A stretch of DNA of 64,000 bases from Hedera helix (taxonomy: Eukaryota > Streptophyta > Magnoliopsida > Apiales > Araliaceae): assembly GCA_947179155.2 (NCBI GenBank), contig OX359270.1:6832077-6896076 (forward strand), written 5' to 3'. How positions within the stretch are numbered: position 1 is the stretch's first letter; each line of letters begins with the position of its first letter. The position numbers and the translations under genes were made by a program. This document shows positions 1-12,019 of this stretch, piece after piece. The notes below the pieces were generated by a model that saw only the letters and a program-made list of their open reading frames with translations, was not told the origin of the DNA and ran no database searches.

Positions 1-2195
1 TAAAGTGATAATTCAATAAACTTGACTAACAGCAAGTCTAATTAAATTAAGAGAATTAATTAGTGGAGTTATGTAATTATGCGACGTGGTTGCGTGTAAA
101 TTAAATATGTATTTATATGAATATATATATGCGTGCATATTTAGTAACATAATTTAATGGTTAATTAAATTGTGATAAATAGATAGATTAATATTAAATT
201 AATCCGATTTGAATTAAAAGGTTTATTGTGGAATTAATTTAGTTAATATATTGATTATATTCATTAATCAATATTTATGCAAATTATTATTTGTGAGGAA
301 TAATTATGTAATTTATATAATTATAAATTATATAAAGTAGTTGAGTTAATTAAGGGAGAATAGTAATTGTATATATGTACAATATTTAATTTCATATATA
401 TGTATATATATATAAAGGGATTAAATTAATTGTGTAATTTTAAGTAGTAATTGAATATATTAAATGAATATATTCTATAATTAAATAAATCATTGTAAAT
501 GATTTATGAGAGTGATAAATTGAATTATACAATTATTTGTGTAATATTAATTAAATAATTTAATAAATTATTTAAATAAGAAATTGAGTAAATATATTAT
601 TATTTTAATGTATTTTCGGGTAAATGGAATTATTTCCATAATTGATGAGAAATAAATTATTTAATGTAAATGTATTAAATAATTTAATTTATGGCGTAAA
701 TAATATATATTAAATTATATATTTTAATTTCATAATTTATTGTGAAATTGTTTTGAGGTAAAGTAATGTGTATAAATAATATATATAGTTTATATATATT
801 ATTATTAGCGAACACACTCTAAAGTTTTAATATCAAATTAATTGACAAGTTGTCATTAATTAAATATTCAATTAAATTGAATATAATGAGTGAATTAAAT
901 TTTATAAATTAATTAATATGATAATTAATTAATGTAAATAATGTAAAATATTATTAATAATATTATTAGTCCATTTAGTAATTTAATACTTATGGGTTAG
1001 AATATTTAATTATTTATTCAATCTAATTATTTATTTAATCATGGATTGAATAATTAACGTGTAAATTATTAAATTAGCCCAACATGGGTCAATTAGTAGC
1101 CCAAGTGAAGAATAATATAATTTGACAATTTAATAGCCCAAACAATTTAATAGAAGCCCAATTGGTATTTTAAATTAAAACCCAATGATTGGCCCACTTG
1201 GAAAATACTTAATTTAACTATTATTAATTTAAAAAGTGACTTGTGACCATGATTTTGGGACAAAGAAGGAGCCCATCAGCCGTCCAAGATGGTGAGAAAG
1301 AGAGTGAAATGTTAATTGTTTTATTTTATTATTTAATTATTTAATAATTAGGTTGCTTGTTTTAATTTTTTGGTGAGTCTTTTCCCACAAAATCCTCACC
1401 AACTAAGGCATGGGTTAGCTTTCTTGTGTAAGCATCCAATAGCTAGCTTGTGTTGGTCTAATTTCATAGATATAAGATATATATCTATACATTATGGAAG
1501 ACTTAAGTCATTAGAGAGAGAGAATTGTTAGTCATTTATTCTTCTTTCACTTTTCAAATTAGAGAGAAAATATGTGACAGCAAGGATAAGGAAGGAGAAT
1601 GAATTATTGGTTCATGCCATCCACATTCACAACCCATTTTGGAAGAAAAATGAGGATAGCCATTAAAATGAGGTAATGGTTATTTTAAATGTAGTTTATT
1701 TTTTTAATTAAATAAACCAACATGTGAGTATAAACATGTTAATGTAATTAATAATATGTGATAGTAATATTTATGTCATGCTTGAGTGTAATATGCTTGG
1801 TTTGTATTTTTGGTATAATTTATATGCTAAAAACATGTGTTTGGTGGTGTTAAATCAAGTATCAAAATAATGTCCAAAAATAAATTTTATAATATTTAGA
1901 TTTAATGTTATAATATTATAGAACATTAAATCATGAGAAAAAAACAAAGTTTGAATCACTCAAAATGGAGTTATACACAAAAAGTTATGATTTGTGGTAG
2001 TTTATGTGATGTAAAAATTTTTATAAAAATTTTTAATATTAAATCATGAAAAAATTATATTTTCATGTTATAAATTGATATTAAGTGTTTGGTAATATTT
2101 TTGGATTTTTATTGAGGACTTAAAGATTTCTTGAAGGTATAATTTTGATTTAATTATGCACTGTTCACAATCTGCTAAGATGAAGGAAAAAGGGG

Positions 2196-2376
2196 GTGCC
2201 GCGCAATGCGCGCGACCCTGTTCACTGTCGGACGCGGAACGAAAAACGGCGTCGTTTTGTCGAAGAAAAAATTACATCCGCGCGTTATGCGCGAAAGACA
2301 GTTACGGTGCCATTAAAACGGCACCGTTTTGGGACCAGACTTTTGTCGGCGCGCGCAATGCGCGGGAACAGATTTT
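2196..2376. other. GC-rich island in LTR with near-palindromic CG words
   Basis: A sharp GC-rich patch in otherwise AT-rich LTR sequence. It holds CGCGCAATGCGCG near 2200, AACGGCGTCGTTTT near 2246, 'AACGGCACCGTTTTGGG' near 2316 and CGCGCAATGCGCGG near 2352. The same words recur at 22500-22660 and 60480-60610. The short open frames across it are by-products of base composition, not genes. Confidence 0.7.
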
Positions 2377-2563
2377 TTTCTGAAATTACGATACTGTCCC
2401 TCCGTTCGGTTTTCTAATTAATTACGAAATTGCCATCGGTCCGGTTTTTCAACTTATTTACGAAAATGTCATTCTGGATAATTTAAATTAATTTAAATGT
2501 TTAAAAATTAATTTAAAATTATAACAAAAATATTAATAATACAAAAATGATATTTAGGTATTG

Positions 2564-2803
2564 AATATTATATTTTCCAAATATAATAGGTATTTAGGAT
2601 TAATATTTAAATGTTGTAAATATTAATCTAGTTAGTTTAATATTATATTTTTCAAATATAATAAGTATTTAGGATTAATATTTAAATGTTGTAAATATTA
2701 ATCTAGTTAGTTTAATATTATATATATTTTTAAATATAATAAGTATTTAGGATTAATATTTAAATGTTGTAAATATTAATCTAGTTAGTTTAATATTATA
2801 TCT
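2564..2803. repeat. Tandem repeat, 75-78 bp unit, three copies
   Basis: Units start at 2564, 2639 and 2714, each beginning AATATTATAT and containing TATTTAGGATTAATATTT and TATTAATCTAGTTAGTTT; a fourth start follows at 2792. Copies are almost identical apart from a 3-bp length change. A single diverged relative of this unit lies at about 60985-61055 in the solo LTR at 58747-62190. Confidence 0.85.
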
Positions 2804-2809
2804 TCTGAA

Positions 2810-3245
2810 TTTATGATTAAATTAATTATTATTTAATTAATATTAAATAATAAACAAGGATGATAAATTAATTAATTATTATTTAATTACTATTAAATAA
2901 TAATTAAAGACAACTAAGATTGATTATTTAATTATTTAATTAACTTTAAATAATAAATAAATTCAGTTAGTTATTATTTATTATTAAATAATAACTAATG
3001 ATATTTGAGTATTTACTATATAATTTTATTATTTATTATTTAATTAACTTTAAATAATAAATGAATCTAGTTAATTAGTTATTATTTATTATTAAATAAT
3101 AATAACTAAAGATATTTGATTATTTTTAATATAATATAATTATTTATTATTTGATTAATTTTAAATAATAAATAAATCTAGTAAGTTATTATTTATTATT
3201 AAATAATAACTAAAGGTAGTTAATTTCTTACTATTTAATTAATGA
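2810..3245. repeat. Degenerate AT-rich tandem repeat of about 100 bp
   Basis: Repeated blocks contain 'TTATTATTTATTATTAAATAATAA' type self-complementary stretches followed by ACTAAAG or ACTAATG and 'ATTTGATTATT'. At least four imperfect copies follow directly after the 75-bp array. Likely a second satellite-like expansion inside the same LTR. Confidence 0.6.
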
Positions 3246-3975
3246 TAAATAGTAATTAAATGAAATTAGATTTAATGGAATAAAGAAAATGTCTTTTAAC
3301 TCTTTTGTTTAAACAATTATAATAAATTGTTTAATAGTTTAATAAGTGTTTAACACTTGAGAAAATTATTTTCTAACTTATTAAATTATTAACCTAATAT
3401 GATTGAGGGTCTATAAGGTTAATAATATCGTTTTGGCTGATGTAAATTATGTGTTAGTACTTATGTGTGGTAGATAAATTTCTTAGTGAGCGTATAGTTG
3501 TACAAATACGCTGTACTAATTATTAGACCAACTTTATTAATGTTAGGTCTTTCAAAGCCAGTTAGTTAAAGCTAGACATTAATTGTAGCTGAGCAGACAG
3601 GCAAGTTTCCTAAACCCTACTCAATTTATATTCGAGCAGGATACATTATTTTATTGTTCAAGTTCCTAACTCAAACTCAAGTTGTTACGTTTCAAGTATG
3701 CTATGGTTTAATTCTGTATAATTATTCCACCTCTTTAAATTGTTGATTCGCACATAGTGCTTGTTGCATGTGTTCATCAGGTATGAAAGGCTGATCACCT
3801 TCATTACCATAAGGTTCAGTTAAATTTGTTCATGGTCATTATTGACACTCAACATTAATTAATTTAGTCATTCAATTATTGAAATTATGACTCGTACTCT
3901 TTCACAATTATTATATTGTTGAAAATTCAAAAGCTTATTCTTTCTTTCAATCATGATATATCGTTATCGTATTTA

Positions 3976-4032
3976 AACTTGCTGAGCAAAGTCGTTGCTC
4001 ACTCTTGCTATATCATGATAACAAATTTCAGA
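3976..4032 (+). other. Conserved LTR hairpin and acceptor-like module (copy 1)
   Basis: ACTTGCTGAGCAAAGTCG then TTGCTCACTCTTGC: TGAGCAA and TTGCTCA form a 7-bp stem with a 5-base loop. About 20 bases later comes AACAAATTTCAG, which resembles a 3' splice site. The same arrangement occurs at 33454, 39553, 44999 and 61569 in LTRs that are otherwise dissimilar. Confidence 0.7.
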
Positions 4033-4311
4033 ATAATACGAATGTCCAAGGAGAGACGGAGACAGAAGCAACAGACAAGATTATAGTGTTATGCATTATA
4101 ACTAAATTGTTATATGATGTAAGTAATTTTGTAAACCTTTTTATGAATCTAAAGGTATATATGTAAGTTAAGGTTAGAAACCTTGGAAAATGTTGTAGAA
4201 TAAACAATTTATGTTTATATATTCCGCATTAGTTATAGAACGTGTATGAAGATGATGTATCGTGACGTACCAAGTTTAGGGTTAAAGGAACCCGGATTTG
4301 GGGTCGTTACA

Positions 4312-4475
4312 GTTCCTTAAGCGAGTCACGTTCAGTGAACTTATTCTTTAATAAGCATCAACACACTTGCTTTAGTGTCTCCACATAAATAATTATGAGA
4401 TCAATCGTTATTTTCAAAAGAGCAAGCATAGTATGTACTAATCTATCCGGAATCACTAATCCCTATTTTAGTGAT
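4312..4475 (-). mobile_element. Relic of a Ty1/copia LTR, part 1
   Basis: Between the LTR end at 4311 and the MITE target duplication. On the minus strand it contains a stretch resembling copia LTR text known from plants (an 'AATAAGTTCACTGAAC' segment followed by GTGACTCGCTTAAGGAAC). With 5138-5212 and 15119-15268 it would make one interrupted 3' LTR of the copia element to the right. That joining is inference: the matching part of the right-hand copia LTR was not found. Confidence 0.35.
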
Positions 4476-5137
4476 CCTATGATTAAGGATGCAAATCGAA
4501 CCAAACAGTTCGGGCTCGATTCGGACTCGACTCGAAAAAATGTGAACAAGACTCGAATTCGTTAATAATATGATTCAAATCTGAGCACAAAAAATAGTTC
4601 GAATAAAAATACGAGTAGAATCTGAATAAGGTTATACTCGACTCGTTTAGAATTCAAACTATTCGAATTTTTAATAATGATCCGATACATAATCGATTGA
4701 TACATATTCGAATCTATACTCGATACATTCTCTTATAATATATACACAATTAAACAAAATTTAAATAATTAATTATTATTTTATTTTATTTTTGTAATTT
4801 TAATTTTATATATTTAAAGTGTAATTATAATTATATTTTTTCATTTCTAAGTAAAATAATAAGTTCAATTAATAATTATATGTATTATAAAACTAGTTAT
4901 TATGTGAAGACTCGAATTCGAGTTTGAATTTGACGTTCGCGAGTAGTTTGAATATAATTCGATCCGAGTCGAATCGAATTCGAGTAACGAAAATTCGAGT
5001 CGAGTCGAATCTGAGTAAAGTTTTTTAAATATAGTTCGAATCCGAGTCGAATTCGAGTACGAATTTAACCTTACGAGTCGAATCCGAGCAGTTTAAAATT
5101 CGGATCGATTCGGCTCGTTTGCAGCCTTACCTATGAT
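4476..5137. mobile_element. hAT-type MITE with 8-bp target duplication
   Basis: The element proper is 4484-5129 (646 bp). Its ends are inverted: left TAAGGATGCAAATCGAACC, and the reverse complement of the right end reads TAAGGCTGCAAACGAGCCG. It is flanked by a perfect 8-bp duplication, CCTATGAT, at 4476-4483 and 5130-5137. The interior has an AT-rich core between subterminal arrays of TCGA-rich words (GACTCGAATTCG, CGAGTCGAATC) on both sides. No transposase frame. The terminal sequence and 8-bp duplication fit the widespread plant hAT non-autonomous type. Confidence 0.9.
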
Positions 5138-5212
5138 TATGAACATTTTAGTTTTGAGCTATCTTGAATTTAGATCTCATTAACATCATGATTTTAAAAG
5201 CATAGTGGTAGC

Positions 5213-6436
5213 TGTCGTTACACTTCCAAAATTAATCCTAACTTCCACTCTAATGATTAATAAAAATCACAGTATAGCGACAGTAAGGGTTGAACCCACA
5301 GAGAGTGATATTATTCCAATCTATTCTAATGTTTCCAATTTTCAAATAACAATAAGTAAATAAGGGGACTTTGAGGTTTAATTATATCTAATGAAATTGC
5401 AAGTGAATGAAAATAAATATTAATGAGAGAAATCAATGAAGAGAAACATCAGTTCAGTGTCACAATTTCACAATTAACAGGATAATCAAGTTTACGTTAA
5501 TCTATTCCTTCAATGAAATTAATAACCCTAGCTAACAACAATCGTTAATTTCTCGTAATTCCCTTAGATTTTAAATCTAATATGACAATCACCCCCACTA
5601 GACCATAATTATCATATAACCTAGAACTATCAATCTAGATTTAATATAATAGTAGCATTAAGAATTAGGGAATTAGATTATCTCAAGCAACAATCACACA
5701 ATCGCATATTATTTAACTTGTCTTCTTGATATTCTTAGCAATACTCTAAAGCTTGACCACGATTGTGTATCACTAATCGTTACTTTTGATGATTAGATAT
5801 ATTATTGTTTGCTTAAAATTATATCCTGAACTAGCATATGGTAATGATTGAATCAATCCAACAGGCCTTTATCAGATCAATCAAATAAATACCGTTCAAT
5901 CAATTAATATAGATTATCAAGAATGAATCTCATGTAAGAAGGAATATAAATTATAAACTTAATCAAACCATTAATTGTTACTAATGTTCAACATCCCTTA
6001 GAACTAAAAGTAAAGAATTTAGTCTGACATAGTTGCAAAATCCTAGATCCTAGTACTTGCGACAAAGTATTTCTCCAAAAGTTAGGTTACACTAATAGTG
6101 TTTTTCTCTTTTTATATCCCCCACTAATTCTCTTAAAAGCCTCTTAAAAATAGCAGCCATGAAAGCCCTTTTCAAATTCAATTCCGAATTGCCTATTAAA
6201 ACATCCTAGGCACGTCTGCCAACTAGGGCCCCGACCCTTATTTTACACTGGGAATTGGGGCCCCGACCCCTAAGTGCCTGAAATTACAGAAATACCACTA
6301 AATGCTCAATTTTGTTGTTTTGTCTATCCGATGTTGTTTTTTACAAAATAAACATAAGAATAAGTAAAATGCTCATAAGAATAACAATATTTAATTCCAA
6401 GAACATATAATTCATAGGTATAAAATTCACTCATCA
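5213..6436 (-). repeat. 3' LTR of the Athila-type element
   Basis: Direct-repeat partner of 13893-15118. On the plus strand it runs from TGTCGTTACACTTCC to ATTCACTCATCA; read on the minus strand it starts TGATGAGTG. Both LTRs hold GC-rich 'GGCCCCGACCC' motifs near 6230 and 6260. The bases just outside (6437-6455) give a purine-rich GTTTGAGGGTATT on the minus strand, the expected polypurine tract. Confidence 0.88.
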
Positions 6437-8330
6437 AATACCCTCAAACTTAGACAATTGTTTGTCCTCAAGCAACACATAACACTAACAGAAAATAAAA
6501 ACTACTCCAACAACCTAAAAATATGCACACTCAACTAACACAACTCAAGTAATGCTCTGACATAATGATTAAAATTCCAACCACAGAGATTTATCATAAA
6601 TAACTCAAGAAAATTTTTAGAATCATGTATCACCTTTATCTCAACATATAACTAGCATCATAATACTTCCAACCCCTTACGTGTGTGTGTGAATTCAATG
6701 CATTAAACCAATTAGAAGCTGACATAAAGTCCGGATAAGCCTGTCATAATCTGGTTTGAAAGTCGTATACTGGTAATTATCGGGAACCGGTATATTATAA
6801 TATTAATTAATAGCCACCCGACTGAATAACATTGTTTTCCCCTGAACCATCATGTTACCTGCCTGTGTATTTTATGCATTGGCATAGAATTCCTTAACTA
6901 TTGTTATGACAGCCGGATCCAAATGTTGCGTGAAAGTTTCCCACCCTTTTTCTCTGATCATAGCTGCCATGGCACCATCATGAGTCTCATTTGGTTAAAG
7001 TCCCCTCTCAGGAGCCAAAGCTCGTCCTGCAAGCACCAAATCAAATTTATCGACTGCTTCAGCACTAATGAATCTTTTTTTGTCAAAAACCCTTGATGAC
7101 AATGACGAAGAACCTTCCCTTCATTGACGTTTGGGACCCATGTCACTAACAAAAGATGCCACAAGTCAATGCCACCCACCACACAAGCCAAACTGCCCTT
7201 GCTCCTTTCAAAATACTTAGAATTCCTCTTTCGGATAATAAATCAAACAGTTGGTATGCACAATTTTATACCCCCACATGAAAATTTTACAATTTTGTAT
7301 TCAAGCACACTCGGGAATACCCTTTTAGAAAAGTAGAACAACCATAAATAAACCACCCAAAACCTCGCAAACTTCTCCAATTGGTCAACACAAACTAATT
7401 GGGAACCCAAACAATATATGTGAAATATGGAGGCACAAAGATGAAACAAGTAAAAGTGTGCAATTGAAATCCTAATGACCCATACTTGTTGCCTTACTCA
7501 AGCAGTTAAAGTCCCCAAGTGGATTGGAAAGTCGAGTCCAAGTAATACCCAAAGGAGATGTTGACAGTTCCCTAGAGTGGTGATGGATGGGTGAATATGG
7601 GGATGGAGGTGAGATTAGATAGTAAGGAGGTTGTGTGGGTAACGGATCTAGGGGTAATGGATGAGGGGAATCGGTACTTAGAGAAGAAGAGAAGTCACAA
7701 TTGAAAGGGACTAAGAGTGTATCGACACTTGAATGAGATAGAGCGAAAATTTGGGTGAAGATGGACTGAACAAACCGTGTCTCGATTGGCTTTTGCTTCT
7801 TCTTTTTTTCCAAACTAGTGCACTAGGGGCTAGGGCCCTTGAAGTTGTTCATGAAATGGGGCCGGGGCCTGTGTAACCCAAGAGGTGTAGTGCCAAGAGG
7901 AGTTATTTCATGCTCCTGAAGCATGGTTACTGTTTGCTCCACCCTCTCACATGAGGGTGAGTTCCATACGGGTCCCACCACATGTGGACCCCGTCCTCAT
8001 GTGAGAGAGTGAAGCAAACTGTAGCTATGTTCCAAGAGCATAGCATAATTTTTCGTAGAACCAGGGCTCATGAAACAGGGGTCGGGGCTCATGAAGTTTT
8101 TTTTCTTTCTGATGAACTACGGTCGAGGCCCTAGTTATAAGTGTTAGAAAAAGGTCGGGGCTCCTGTTTCTGCAGAATCCCTCCTTGAATTTTTATGGCA
8201 CATGGCTGCAATTGAAATAACCTACAAGGATCAACACGGATAAAGCTTAGCATGCTATCATAACATATAAATCCTAACTAAAAGATATGAAAAGTCTAAA
8301 ATTTTAACAAAAAAAAACACAATTAAAATA
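6437..8330 (-). pseudogene. 3' non-pol region of the Athila-type element (env-like position)
   Basis: About 1.9 kb between the end of integrase and the polypurine tract, where Athila elements carry an env-like reading frame. Here there are only broken frames on the minus strand: one of 113 residues (7813-7472), rich in Pro and Ser, and one of 77 residues (7191-6958). I cannot show a signal peptide, transmembrane segment or fusion motif. A foldback at 7928-8023 lies within it. Near 8360-8400 the minus strand reads CTAGTTGGGAGGCAACCCA, a phrase I know from Athila-type elements. Confidence 0.45.
7928..8023. repeat. Short foldback, 29-bp arms
   Basis: Left arm 7928-7956 and right arm 7995-8023 are inverted copies with three mismatches by eye; the shared core is CTCTCACATGAGG. 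The 38-base loop includes CCACATGTGG, itself palindromic. It lies inside the 3' non-pol region and could be a small MITE or a structured RNA segment. Confidence 0.6.
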
Positions 8331-8394
8331 AAAATGCATGAAATGATAAATTAAAAATTGGGTTGCCTCCCAACTAGCATTATTGTTTAATGTC

Positions 8395-9560
8395 GTTTGC
8401 TCGACACTTTTCTACTCTCAATCTTAATAAACTAGATCCACTAAATCCAGAACCTCGATGTTGTCCACCTGATGTCCATCATAAAACGGTTTGAGCCTAT
8501 GACCATTCACTTTGAATATTTTTCATGTTCTTGGGTTGTGAATCTCTATAGCACCATGAGGGAAAACATTAGTAATCTCAAACGGCCCATCCCAATGAGA
8601 ACGTAGCTTCCCTAGAAATAATTTCAGTCATTAGTTGTACAACAAGACTTTTTGTCTGACCGTGAAGGTTTTTCTCAATATCTGTTTATCATGAAAAGCT
8701 TTTATCTTTTCCTTATATAGCTTCGAGCTTTCATATGCTTCATTCTGTAGTTTCTCAAGCTCCTGTAACTGTAGCTTCCTATGATCTCCAGCTTGGTTCA
8801 AGCTCATGTTGCACTGCTTGATTGTCCAAAAAGCCTTGTGTTCTAACTCCACTGGCAGATGGTATGGCTTTCCAAACACAATCCTATAGGGTGACATTCC
8901 TATAGGGGTCTTGGACACTGTCTTAAAAGCCCACACTGCATCTTCTAGTTTCAAACTCTAATCTTTTCTATTTGGCTTGACAACCTTCTCCAAAATGCAC
9001 CCGACTTCTCGGTTGGATACTTTAGCTTGGCCATTGCTCTATGGATGTTAGGCTGTAGAAACTCTATATATGACGTTATACTTGTTGAACAGAGCTGCTA
9101 GCATCCTATTACAAAAATTCGTTCCTTTATTGCGGATTATGGCCCTTTGAGTGCCAAACCTAACAAAGATATTAGACTTGATAAAATCTGCAACAACTTT
9201 TGAACCGTCAGTCCTGGTGACCTTAGCTTCCACCTATTTCGAAACGTAGTCAACATGCAAAATAATATAGACATTGCCATAAGATATAGGGAATGGTCCC
9301 ATAAAATCAATGTCCCAAACATCGAAGATTTCAACAATTAAGATAGGGTTTTGTGGCATTTGATTCCTACTTTATATATTCCCTGTCTTTTGGCAATTTG
9401 CACATGATTTACAAAACAAATAAGAGTCTTTTAAAATGTTGGGCCAAAAGAAACCAGATTCTAAAACTTTATGGGCTATTCTCTTGGGTCTGAAATGACC
9501 CCCATAAGCATACGAATGACAAAAAGTAAGAATGAACAAAAATTCATTGTCAGGCACACA
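8395..9560 (-). pseudogene. Athila-type integrase remnant
   Basis: Successive minus-strand segments encode integrase pieces in order. 9557-9372 carries the zinc-binding region (CHSYAYGGHF ... CKSCANC). 9337-9048 carries the catalytic core, split between frames. 8954-8631 carries the C-terminal part (KTPIGMSPYRIVFGKPYHLP ... AYESSKLYKEKIKAFHDKQ), then a GKLRS-type segment down to about 8560. At least two frameshifts and several stops break it. In life it would insert cDNA of the element. Confidence 0.85.
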
Positions 9561-9779
9561 TCATCTAACTACCTGGTCTGAGCAAAATTTTCACAAGTAT
9601 GGTCATCCCATACGTAGAATTTTGCATCCTGTTTTAGCTTTTCTTTTTGAAGTTTTGAAAACTTGCTCGAAATATATGCACTGACTAAGAAATTCACAAG
9701 ATTAGCATACAAGGTGCAAACTTATCAATAAATAGTAGATGCTCATTTGGAAAAGTATCTTGCAATGGTAATGTGTCTT

Positions 9780-11165
9780 CCTCTTTCATTAGTCTGCTCA
9801 AGTGATCTGTCACCAAATTATCAGCTCATTTCTTGTCTTTGATTTCCAAGTCGAATTCTTAGAGTAACAAGATCCATCTTATGATTTTGGGTTTTGAATC
9901 CTTCTTGGTTAGCAAATACCTGAGAACTACGTGGTCAGAATAAACTACAACTTTAGTCCCGTGAAGATAAGATCTAAATTTGCCTAAAGTAAAAATAATA
10001 TATAACAATTATTTTTTAATTATAGAGTAGTTCATTTGAGCAGCGTTCAAAGTTCTGGAGGCATAATAGATGGCATGCAGAGCTCTATCAACTCGTTAAC
10101 CCAAGACAGCTCATACGGCATAATTGTTGGCATCACACATGATCTCAAACGGCAAACTCCAATTCGGTGGTTATATCACTGGTACTGAGGTCAATAACTT
10201 CTTCAATTTGTTGAATGCCTCATTGCAGTCGTTATTGAATTGGAATTGCACATCCTTTTTTAGCAACTCGCACAGCGGCAAAGTTATCTTCGAGAAGTCT
10301 TTGATAAATCTATGATAGAAACCTTCATAACCAAGAAAAGAATGAATCTCCTGCACACTGGCAGGGTAGGGCAAAACAACAATAATCTTTATCTTAGTTG
10401 TATCAACTTCTAAACCTTTCGATAAGACTACATGTCCAAGTACTATACTTTGTTCTACCATAAAGTCATATTTTTCCCAATTAAGAACGAGATTAGTTTT
10501 TAAGAATCTATCTAATACATGAGTCAAGTTATCTAAACATGCATCCAAAGAATCACCATGAATTGTGAAGTCATCCATAAATACTTCAATGCAATTTTCA
10601 AGATGATCAGAAAATAAACTCACCATGCATCGTTGAAAAGTACCAGGGCATTGTAAAGTCCATAGGACATTCTCCAATAGGCGAATGTGCAAAATGGACA
10701 TGTGAAAGTGGTATTCTCCTGATCTTCTGGTGCAATCACAATTTGGTTATAACCTAAAAAACCATCTAGAAAATAATAATAAGTGTGATCAGCTAACCTT
10801 TCTAACACTGGATCAATAAAGGGGAGAGGGAAATGATTTTTTCTAGTTATAGCATTCAATTTCCTGTAAACAATACACACTCTCCATCCTATTTACATAC
10901 AAGTAGGCACTAACTCATTATTATCATTTTTAATGACAGTTATGCCAGATTTCTTTGGAACTACCAGTACTGGACTTACCCATTGACTGTCTGAAATGGG
11001 GTAGATAATACATGTATCAAGCAATTTAATGACCTCTTTCTTCACTACCTCCATCAAGGGTGGATTTAATCTCCTTTGAGCTTTTCTTGTCGGCTTAGCT
11101 CCTTCTTATAAAAGAATGTGATACCTATACACAGCCGGACCTATACCTTTAATGTATGTAATTGT
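9780..11165 (-). pseudogene. Athila-type reverse transcriptase and RNase H remnant
   Basis: RT lies in two overlapping minus-strand frames. 10880-10620 contains YRKLNAITRKNHFPLPFID. 10701-10171 contains the catalytic FMDDF (about 10567-10588) and HSFLGYEGFYHRFIKDFS. A frameshift near 10660 separates them. RNase H follows at about 10130-9800, with RALHAIYYASRTLNAAQ and VVYSDHVVLRYLLTKKDSK and internal stops. FMDD keeps both metal-binding aspartates, but the frame breaks make the enzyme non-functional. Confidence 0.87.
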
Positions 11166-12017
11166 TCAACCAAAGATTGTGATGTGGTCCCTCAAGACTC
11201 TAAGCAGTTTATCCTCTTGGACTTTGGTCAGAGTGTTGGTAATAATCACTGGTAATGTGTCCATTTTTCCTAGATACACATACTTCAAGTGGGTCGGTAA
11301 CGACTTCAATTCCAATGTAGGAGCTTGCATAACAAAAGGTAACAATTTCTGATGAGTCACAGATAATTGAATAGACGAAACTACATACTTATCTGAAATC
11401 TTAGGTAAGGAATGCATTGTAGCTATTGTATCCTTCAATTCTTGTCTTTGCTTAATTTCTTCTTCCATGTCTATCTTCAAACTGTTCGTGATGGTGACCT
11501 CTAAGTTTTCCTTATGCACTTGATCAAAAAAAATTTGCACTAAAGAATCAATGATATTAATAGCAAAAACCGAATCAACGTCACTAAGGTACCTCATGGC
11601 TTCATAAATGTTGAACTGAATCTTTTCGCCATCAAATTCCATGGTCAAGGTCCCATTGTGTACATCAATCATTATTTGTTGTTTTTAAAAATGGCATCCC
11701 TAACAGTATATGAGCAGGATTTAGAGATGCATCATCCGCCATATCCACAATATAAAAATATGCAGGAAATATAAGTTCATTGACCTGCACCAACACATCC
11801 TCAATCACCCCTTCAGGGTAGGGGTTAGTACGGTCAGCCAATTGAATAATAACACTAGTATTTTTTTAAAGGTCTTAAATTTAGAGAAGTATAAATGGAT
11901 AATGGCATAACGTTAATTGATGCTCCTAAATCTAACATAGCTTTTTCAAATCTGGTGTTACCTACCTCGTAAGGAATTGTGAACATGACTGGATCTTTAC
12001 ATTTAAGGGGCATTTTT
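11166..12017 (-). pseudogene. Athila-type protease and protease-RT linker remnant
   Basis: Directly after gag, the minus strand reads KDPVMFTIPYEVGNTRFEKA, then LDLGASINVMP near 11930, the aspartic protease active-site region with Asp retained. Several stops follow. The 168-residue segment 11672-11166 links to RT and has no motif I can name. This fits the gag-pro-RT order of Ty3/gypsy elements. Confidence 0.75.
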
Positions 12018-12019
12018 CT

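Larger units (their letters stand above)
1..4311 (+). mobile_element. Right part of a large Ty3/gypsy-type LTR
   Basis: No open reading frame of note; very AT-rich. The right edge ends in GGGGTCGTTACA at 4311, the same ending as the well-bounded solo LTR at 58747-62190 (GGGGTCGTTACA). The two share the same module order: AT-rich start, GC-rich island with CGCGCAATGCGCG words, 'AAATTACGAAATTGCC' motifs, AT-rich stretch, then the TTGCTGAGC hairpin module about 0.3 kb before the end. I infer a diverged member of the same LTR superfamily. The left end is outside the window, so whether it is a solo LTR or the 3' LTR of an element cannot be seen. The next bases, GTTCC, would be the right target duplication. 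Confidence 0.7.
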
